Below, one piece after another: positions 59,101 to 64,000 of a stretch of 64,000 nucleotides of DNA. The notes under the pieces were generated by a model that worked only from the letters and a program-made list of their open reading frames with translations, was not told where the DNA came from and searched no databases. This stretch comes from Taibaiella sp. (lineage in GTDB: Bacteria; Bacteroidota; Bacteroidia; Chitinophagales; Chitinophagaceae), in assembly GCA_021740995.1 (NCBI GenBank), contig JAIOYR010000001.1, positions 81,756 through 145,755 of the forward strand. The letters run 5' to 3'. Both the position numbers and the translations under genes were made by a program. The first letter of the stretch is position 1. Every line of letters starts with the position of its first letter.

Positions 59101-60527
59101 TCCAGGTATATAAGCAGGTTCCGGCAACTCACAAAGTCGAGACGGGAAAAAGGTGGGTCCTGCAATACATTGTGATGGGCAAACACACACACATCACGTA
59201 GTGCCTTTGATATCCTGTATTTGTCCTTGGTTTTAGTGAAAAATTGATGTAGCCTCTTCGGCGATACATTTTTCAACTGCTGCACCGAATACTCTCCGTT
59301 CCTTGCCTCAGCTATTGCCTGAGCACTTAGGTCCGAAGCAAATATCTGAAACGGTATTTTGTTGGTTTTATTCTGTTGCAGTTCCAGCAACAGCATGGCT
59401 ATTGAGTATACTTCTTCCCCGGTGGCACAGGCTGCTACCCATATGCGTAGAGTTTCATTTGTTGTTTTGCTTTTTAGCAGTGCTGGCAACACGGTTTTTT
59501 TCAGATGCCGGAATGCCTCGGTGTCTCTGAAAAATCCGGTTACATTTATCAGCATATCCTGATATAGCAAATCCGGTTCATCTTGCCGTTGGGCCAACAG
59601 ATCTGTATAGCCTTTCAATGTCTTCACTTTATTTATCAGCATCCTCCGCAGTATTCGACGCTTGATGGTGCTCATTTTGTAATGGCCGAAATCTACATTG
59701 TTCTTCTTCTGCAATAGCTGCAGTATGGCTTTCAAATCAGGGTTGCTGTTTTCAATTCTATCTTCCGGTGCCGTTTTTGTTGCGTTGCGTCTTGCCAGGG
59801 GATGTTTGCACATCCAGTTCAGCTCGGCAGCTATTTCTTTTGGCGACAATACAAAATCCACCACCCCCTCCGCTATCGCAGAATGAGGCATACTGGTAAA
59901 CTTAGCGCTGTCGTCCTGAGCAAATGTAATGCCGCCTGCCAGTTTTATTTCCTTTAGTCCGCGGGTGCCATCGCTGGCGCTGCCAGACAATACTATGCCT
60001 ATTACGTTTTCTTTTCTCGCCTCTGCCAATGATGAAAACAGTACATCTATAGACAGATTTGAGTTTTTGTTTCGCTGGCGGGGTATCAGTTTTATATGCC
60101 CGTCTGTAACTTCTATCTCCTTATTATGCGGAATAACGTATACATTATCGGGTTTCATTTTTTCCATATCATCTATCTCCTGTACTTTCATCTCTGTTAC
60201 TTTCGACAAGATAGAAGTAAGAAGGCTTTTGTGGTTTGGGCTCAGGTGCTGCACATAGATGAAGGCCATACCTGTTGTGGGTGAGACATTTTTCAGAAAC
60301 GCAGTTATCGCCTCCAGCCCTCCTGCCGACGCACCAATAGCTACAACCGTAAATGATGCTGCATCAACAGTTGCTTCAGTATCAGTGGCAGCCTTTGGTG
60401 TTGCAATTTTTTTAGGCTGCTTTTTCGCAGGTATTTGTTTTGGTGCAGTTTTGGTAGGAGTTTGTTCTGCATCTGCTATTTCAGCTGCAGCTTTCTTGCT
60501 CGCTATGGGTACTGATTTCTTTTTCAT
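56163..60527 (-). CDS. CheB-CheR-PAS-hybrid histidine kinase-REC fusion protein
   Basis: Start probably MKKKSVPIASKK; VVAIGASAGGLEAI (CheB), VTGFFRDTEAF and CATGEEVYSIAMLLLE (CheR), coiled coil, NMSHEIRTPMNGIIGFANVVL, YGGTGLGLAIVKQLIELQGG, MILMDMQMPVMNGFEAT (REC). Confidence 0.94.
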   Translation of the reverse strand: MKKKSVPIASKKAAAEIADAEQTPTKTAPKQIPAKKQPKKIATPKAATDTEATVDAASFTVVAIGASAGGLEAITAFLKNVSPTTGMAFIYVQHLSPNHKSLLTSILSKVTEMKVQEIDDMEKMKPDNVYVIPHNKEIEVTDGHIKLIPRQRNKNSNLSIDVLFSSLAEARKENVIGIVLSGSASDGTRGLKEIKLAGGITFAQDDSAKFTSMPHSAIAEGVVDFVLSPKEIAAELNWMCKHPLARRNATKTAPEDRIENSNPDLKAILQLLQKKNNVDFGHYKMSTIKRRILRRMLINKVKTLKGYTDLLAQRQDEPDLLYQDMLINVTGFFRDTEAFRHLKKTVLPALLKSKTTNETLRIWVAACATGEEVYSIAMLLLELQQNKTNKIPFQIFASDLSAQAIAEARNGEYSVQQLKNVSPKRLHQFFTKTKDKYRISKALRDVCVFAHHNVLQDPPFSRLDFVSCRNLLIYLDNSAQKRLIATFHYALNEGGVLMLGKSETIGTSDELFSIANKEYKIYTRKKKSGAYKIPEMKPRISQNNVSPRAQNVTSGLTKKVLPAAHNNIGSSFDAYLLDNQLPASVIINYDFDILQFRGGTEDYLKNTSGKASLNVLRMARPEITFELRNAIHHAIKTKKTVKKTGIEMNLDKDGTVVQIVNLEVSPLTIAGEDPMLVIVFTGQQMDMRLHVNNGSRNNSAAKDRRIKKLEEELAAARADMGSITQDQEAAYEELQSANEEIVSSNEELQSLNEELETSKEEIESTNEELITSNQELLARNQQVEHLYTYYEAILSTIHEPMLIIDKDIRIVSANKSFYKTFHVSEENSIGVSLYKLGDNQWNIPGLRDLIEDIVPKNIRFHDFEVKHVFPKLGRKIMLLNAHRITKQSNNEELIVLTIIDVTEVRRLALEIEVKEKKALEQQLEVEKKAMKLIEASNKRYNMMLMQSPFAFVVLKGPEMILTLVNDSMKEIWGKGKKIEGKSLYKVLPEIKGGLLPDLLNNVYATGVPYHGYEQLVPIRRDGKMEDVYFNFVYQPYRETDDSISGVTVIAYVVTEHVLAKIELHKAKLKAEIKTQIAENALKAKQRFLSNMSHEIRTPMNGIIGFANVVLKTKLDASQKEYITAIKTSGDALVVLINDILDLAKVNSGKMTFEQTPFNLCDSITAMLQLFETKIKEKQLLLRKEHDDRIPKILLGDSLRLRQILLNLVSNAVKFTSAGSITIKVRMLQEDADNATIEFEISDTGIGIPANRIEHIFNDFEQASKETSRSYGGTGLGLAIVKQLIELQGGTIVVKSEVDKGSVFSFTLNFRKSDTQQENIVPENAAPTVISGIENIKILVVEDFPMNQLLMKSILLDFGFQFDIAENGEIALSKMKESNYDMILMDMQMPVMNGFEATTYIRETMKSSIPIIALTADVTAIDVQKCRELGMTDYISKPIDEKLLYIKMMQYLKSD

Positions 60528-60728
60528 GGGTAACTTTTTGGCATGCTGATTACCGTAAACAAATCGCAAATATCAGAGCAGGATAGGCCTGAAATGTGTT
60601 ACCCATTATAGTGTATTCTTACAATTTAACACTTATTATCCACATTCTCTAAAGTATGTTATGATTGTAGAAGCTACCTGGACCAGAAAGCCCATCAGTT
60701 CACCCTTACAAGGGCGAAATCATTGGTT

Positions 60729-60839
60729 GAAAATGAGGGACTCCCCTCCTTTTTTCAACCTGCCTGACGGTAGGCAGGGGAGCGGGATGCTGTAAAAAAG
60801 CGACGGCTTTTTACAGCTGGGGTGGTAAACTTACGGGTG
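60729..60839. repeat. Interspersed two-hairpin element, copy B
   Basis: ctcccct...aggggag enclosing a cctgcctgacggtaggcagg palindrome, then gctgtaaaaaagc-gacg-gctttttacagc (60789-60817), then ggggtggtaaacttacgggtg. Confidence 0.8.
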
Positions 60840-61309
60840 AGTAACTATACATTTCAATGGTATTTTGCGAAACGACTGCCTTGCATCTAATGATATACCA
60901 CCCCACTGGTCGCAGCGTCTCGCTGCGTCCTACAATCCCGAAGCGTCCCGCTTCTGAATATCCTCACCCGTTTCCTAAATATTTCCCTCTAATCCAGCAA
61001 CGTCATCAACACTGGCATAATTTTTGTGGCAAGTAGCGTGGAGTTTTTTACAGCACATTTCTGATTGTCAGCAGAAATTTTCATGTCAGCAAAATGTCAG
61101 CAAAATTAGCTGAAACCATTCACCACACTTGCTTTCAGGTATTTCCGGTGCCGGAAAAAGTCGGAAAAAGTCGGAAAGGAATTGCAACTGTCGAGTATTA
61201 ATTCAAGGCTTATGGCCTCTCTTATTACACAACATCTCCCTTTAGTTCCGATGGCTATCGGGAGGGTTTTCTCGCGCAGGGAATGTAAATTCTCCCGGTT
61301 AAAACAGGA

Positions 61310-61345
61310 GTAGGTGTGGCACACTTCCCAAAGTGTGCCACACCT
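61310..61345. repeat. Perfect 16-bp-arm inverted repeat
   Basis: taggtgtggcacactt-ccca-aagtgtgccacaccta. Confidence 0.9.
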
Positions 61346-61686
61346 AAGTCTTGGAAAAGTGGGAGAAAAAAGTGGGAGATTTTTGGGAGATTTTGAAGGC
61401 ACATTACAATTGCAACTGCTTGATTATCAATTTAATAAACACAAAAAGTCCCGTTAGAGATTTTTGTAAAAATGAGTGAGAGTTTTCCGCCAGCTAAATT
61501 GCACAACTATATTGGGAGTTGCGCTCAATTGACATCTCCCTGCAGTCACTATGGCTATCGGGAGGGGGGCTACTGCGCTCACGCCACATCTCCCTTTAGG
61601 GTCGGGGTTTTCTCGTGTGTGGTCTAGACATCTCAGCAAGGTTTATCCACCAAAATCGGTAATTTAGTAACCACAAAACAACACAA

Positions 61687-62385
61687 ATGTCTAAGCTAAA
61701 ATTGGTAGCGCTTACGGGTGCAGGTATCAGTGCAGAGAGCGGTTTGCGCACCTTTCGGGATAGCGATGGCCTGTGGGAAGGATACAATATAGAGGATGTA
61801 GCCACACCCCGAGCCTGGCGCAAAGACCCTGCGCTGGTGCTGGAGTTTTACAATATGCGCCGACGAGACGTGCTGGCAGCTGTACCTAATGCAGCACATC
61901 TGGCCCTTGCAGCTTTGCAAGACCATTACGATGTGCACATAGTCACCCAAAACATAGACGACCTGCACGAGCGGGCAGGGTCAAAGAACGTACTGCACCT
62001 GCATGGTGAAATCACCAAAATGCGCAGCGAAAAGAACGAGCATAAACTATATAAAATCACCAAAGATATATCGCTGGGCCAGAAAGCCTCAGATGGTGGT
62101 CAGTACCGCCCGCATGTGGTCTGGTTCGAGGAGCCGGTACCTATGATAGAGCAGGCCATACCCACCATGTACGGGGCAGACATTTTTGTGCTGGTGGGTA
62201 CATCGCTGGCAGTGTATCCTGCCGCCGGGCTGGTAGACTATGTAAAGGAAAAAGTAACCAAGTATGTCATAGACAAACAGATACCATCAGTGAGCCGCTA
62301 CAGCAATGTAGTGCCAATAGAAATGCCCGCAACCGAAGGGCTGGGGCATTTACTGGAATTACTGGGAGTGAGTAGTGGTGTTTAA
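61687..62385 (+). CDS. NAD-dependent protein deacylase (sirtuin, CobB-like)
   Basis: 232 aa; ALTGAGISAESGLRTFRDSDGLWEGY, VTQNIDDLHERAGSKNVLHLHGE, RPHVVWFEEPVP, VGTSLAVYPAAGLVDY. Confidence 0.94.
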   Translation: MSKLKLVALTGAGISAESGLRTFRDSDGLWEGYNIEDVATPRAWRKDPALVLEFYNMRRRDVLAAVPNAAHLALAALQDHYDVHIVTQNIDDLHERAGSKNVLHLHGEITKMRSEKNEHKLYKITKDISLGQKASDGGQYRPHVVWFEEPVPMIEQAIPTMYGADIFVLVGTSLAVYPAAGLVDYVKEKVTKYVIDKQIPSVSRYSNVVPIEMPATEGLGHLLELLGVSSGV

Positions 62386-63360
62386 CTATTTCAGGCTAAA
62401 CAAACTATCCACAAACTCTTCCTTGTTGAATATCTGTAGGTCTTCCATCTTTTCGCCTACGCCAATGTATTTTACCGGAATACGGAACTGATTGGCTATT
62501 GCCAGCACCACACCGCCCTTGGCAGTACCATCCAGCTTGGTGATTGCTATGGCAGTTACGTCCGTTGCAGCGGTAAAGTGGCGGGCCTGCTCTATGGCAT
62601 TTTGTCCGGTACTGCCATCCAGCACCAGTAGTACCTCGTGGGGGGCATCGGGCATTTTTTTGCTGATCACACGCCTTATCTTGCCCAGCTCATCCATCAG
62701 GTAAGACTTGTTGTGCAGGCGGCCAGCAGTGTCTATTATCACCACGTCCGACTCGCGTGCTATGGCACTCTGCACCGCATCAAACGCTACCGAACTTGGG
62801 TCGCTGCCCATTTCCTTTTTCACTATAGGCACACCCACCCGGTCGCTCCATATAGTCAGCTGGTCTACTGCTGCCGCGCGGAAGGTATCTGCCGCACCCA
62901 GCAATACGCTCTTGCCATTCTTCTTGAAGTTGTGCGCCAGCTTGCCTATAGTAGTGGTCTTGCCCACACCGTTCACGCCCACTACCAGTATCACGTAGGG
63001 TCGTTTTCCGGCAGGCACATCAAATGTGGCAAACTCATTGGAAGGGGCTGCAGTGAGCATACCCATTATCTCCTCCTGCAATATTTGGTTGAGCTGAGAA
63101 GTGCCTATATACTTATCTTTCGAAACCCGCTTTTCAATGCGGTCTATAATAGCCACGGTAGTATCTACACCCACATCGGCACTTATCAGGGCGTCTTCCA
63201 CCTGATCCAGCACCTCTTCATCCACCTTGTCTTTGCCGGCTACGGCTTTAGCCAGTTTACTAAAAAAACCTTCTTTTGTTTTTTGCAAACCCTGATCAAG
63301 TGCTTCCTTTTGCTCTTCCTGTTCCTTGTTGCGCCTGAAAAGTTTGTCGAATAAACCCAT
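62386..63360 (-). CDS. ftsY: Signal recognition particle receptor FtsY
   Basis: 324 aa; VVGVNGVGKTTTIGKLAHNFKK, AADTFRAAAVDQL, DTAGRLHNKSYLMDEL, TKLDGTAKGGVVL. Confidence 0.96.
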   Translation of the reverse strand: MGLFDKLFRRNKEQEEQKEALDQGLQKTKEGFFSKLAKAVAGKDKVDEEVLDQVEDALISADVGVDTTVAIIDRIEKRVSKDKYIGTSQLNQILQEEIMGMLTAAPSNEFATFDVPAGKRPYVILVVGVNGVGKTTTIGKLAHNFKKNGKSVLLGAADTFRAAAVDQLTIWSDRVGVPIVKKEMGSDPSSVAFDAVQSAIARESDVVIIDTAGRLHNKSYLMDELGKIRRVISKKMPDAPHEVLLVLDGSTGQNAIEQARHFTAATDVTAIAITKLDGTAKGGVVLAIANQFRIPVKYIGVGEKMEDLQIFNKEEFVDSLFSLK

Positions 63361-63484
63361 GTTGTGTGTATATAAAGTTGCAAAATTAGTGAAATATCAT
63401 TGCATTGGTTGAATATGAAAATGAAACATGCGGAAGGAACAAGATTTGGTTGGTAATTTTTGGTTTTCAAGCTACCTTTCACCT

Positions 63485-64000
63485 ATGTTAAGAACAGACT
63501 TCCTTATTATAGGCTCAGGTATTGCCGGGCTCACCGTAGCAGTAAAAACGGCAAAACGATTCCCGGATAAGACTATAGCGATACTTACCAAGGCCAATAC
63601 CGACGAGACCAACACCAAGTATGCACAGGGTGGTATTGCAGTGGTCAACGATATGGAGAAGGATAGTTTCAGAAAGCATATTGAAGATACCCTGGTGGCC
63701 GGCGATGGCCTGTGCAATGAGCAGGTGGTAGATATGGTGGTAAAAGAAGGGCCCGACAGGGTAAATGAGATAATAGACTGGGGCGCGAGGTTTGATAAAG
63801 ACAACGAGGGCGACTATATGCGTGGCAAGGAGGGTGGCCATTCTGAGAACCGAATACTGCACCACAAGGATATTACGGGTTTTGAGATAGAGCGGGCACT
63901 GGTGGAGGCCACAAAACAATACCCCAACATCAAGATATACAATCACTGGTTTGTGCTCGATATCATCACCCAGCATCATCTGGGGTATCTCATTACCAAG
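63485..64000 (+). CDS. nadB: L-aspartate oxidase, 3' end truncated by window end
   Basis: MLRTDFLIIGSGIAGLTVAVKTAKRFPDKTIAILTKANTDETNTKYAQGGIAVV...GREGGHSENR-like KEGGHSENRILHHKD; not in the ORF track because no stop lies in the window. Confidence 0.92.
   Translation, partial: MLRTDFLIIGSGIAGLTVAVKTAKRFPDKTIAILTKANTDETNTKYAQGGIAVVNDMEKDSFRKHIEDTLVAGDGLCNEQVVDMVVKEGPDRVNEIIDWGARFDKDNEGDYMRGKEGGHSENRILHHKDITGFEIERALVEATKQYPNIKIYNHWFVLDIITQHHLGYLITK

Noticed and set aside
61687-62385. Possible SIR2-type anti-phage defense component
   Set aside because: A compact 232-aa canonical class III sirtuin deacylase with no partner defense gene (no ThsA/DSR-like size, no TIR, no Argonaute).
62638-63354. 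238-aa plus-strand ORF
   Set aside because: Fully antisense to ftsY; composition is that of a shadow frame (Tyr/His/Cys-rich).

Overview
This 64 kb chromosomal window comes from a Bacteroidota genome, probably Chitinophagaceae-like. That placement is inferred from the gldKLMN type IX secretion/gliding locus, T9SS C-terminal sorting-type tails, TANNTTTG-like promoter elements, a LytTR two-component system and a TonB-dependent receptor. Most genes are housekeeping or well-known families: mdh, bioB-bioF-bioD-bioA, FKBP PPIase, M20 and M13 peptidases, RecQ, an RlmD/TrmA-type methyltransferase, sirtuin, FtsY, NadB (cut by the window edge), two desaturases, a CheB-CheR-kinase-REC fusion, and an ECF sigma operon. 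I saw no tRNA, rRNA, CRISPR array, transposase or prophage. The least explained signals are: (1) a ~460 bp tandem duplication at about 31.85-32.67 kb. Each copy carries a terminator-like hairpin, a conserved upstream region with 21-bp-phased direct repeats, and a 28-codon signal-peptide-like ORF absent from the ORF track; one copy is followed in the -1 frame by a Gly/Cys-rich tail. (2) A 21-bp direct repeat beside a LytTR sensor/regulator pair. (3) Heptameric TTTCGAC tandem repeats immediately upstream of two peptidase genes. (4) A two-hairpin interspersed element present twice, with a compensatory stem change. (5) A ferritin-like E/ExxH/E/ExxH protein as fifth gene of the compact biotin operon. 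(6) Two tandem small secreted proteins resembling the C-terminal domain of GldM. (7) A triplicated repeat in GldL and low-complexity inserts in GldK and GldN. All family calls are from reading the translations; no searches were run.
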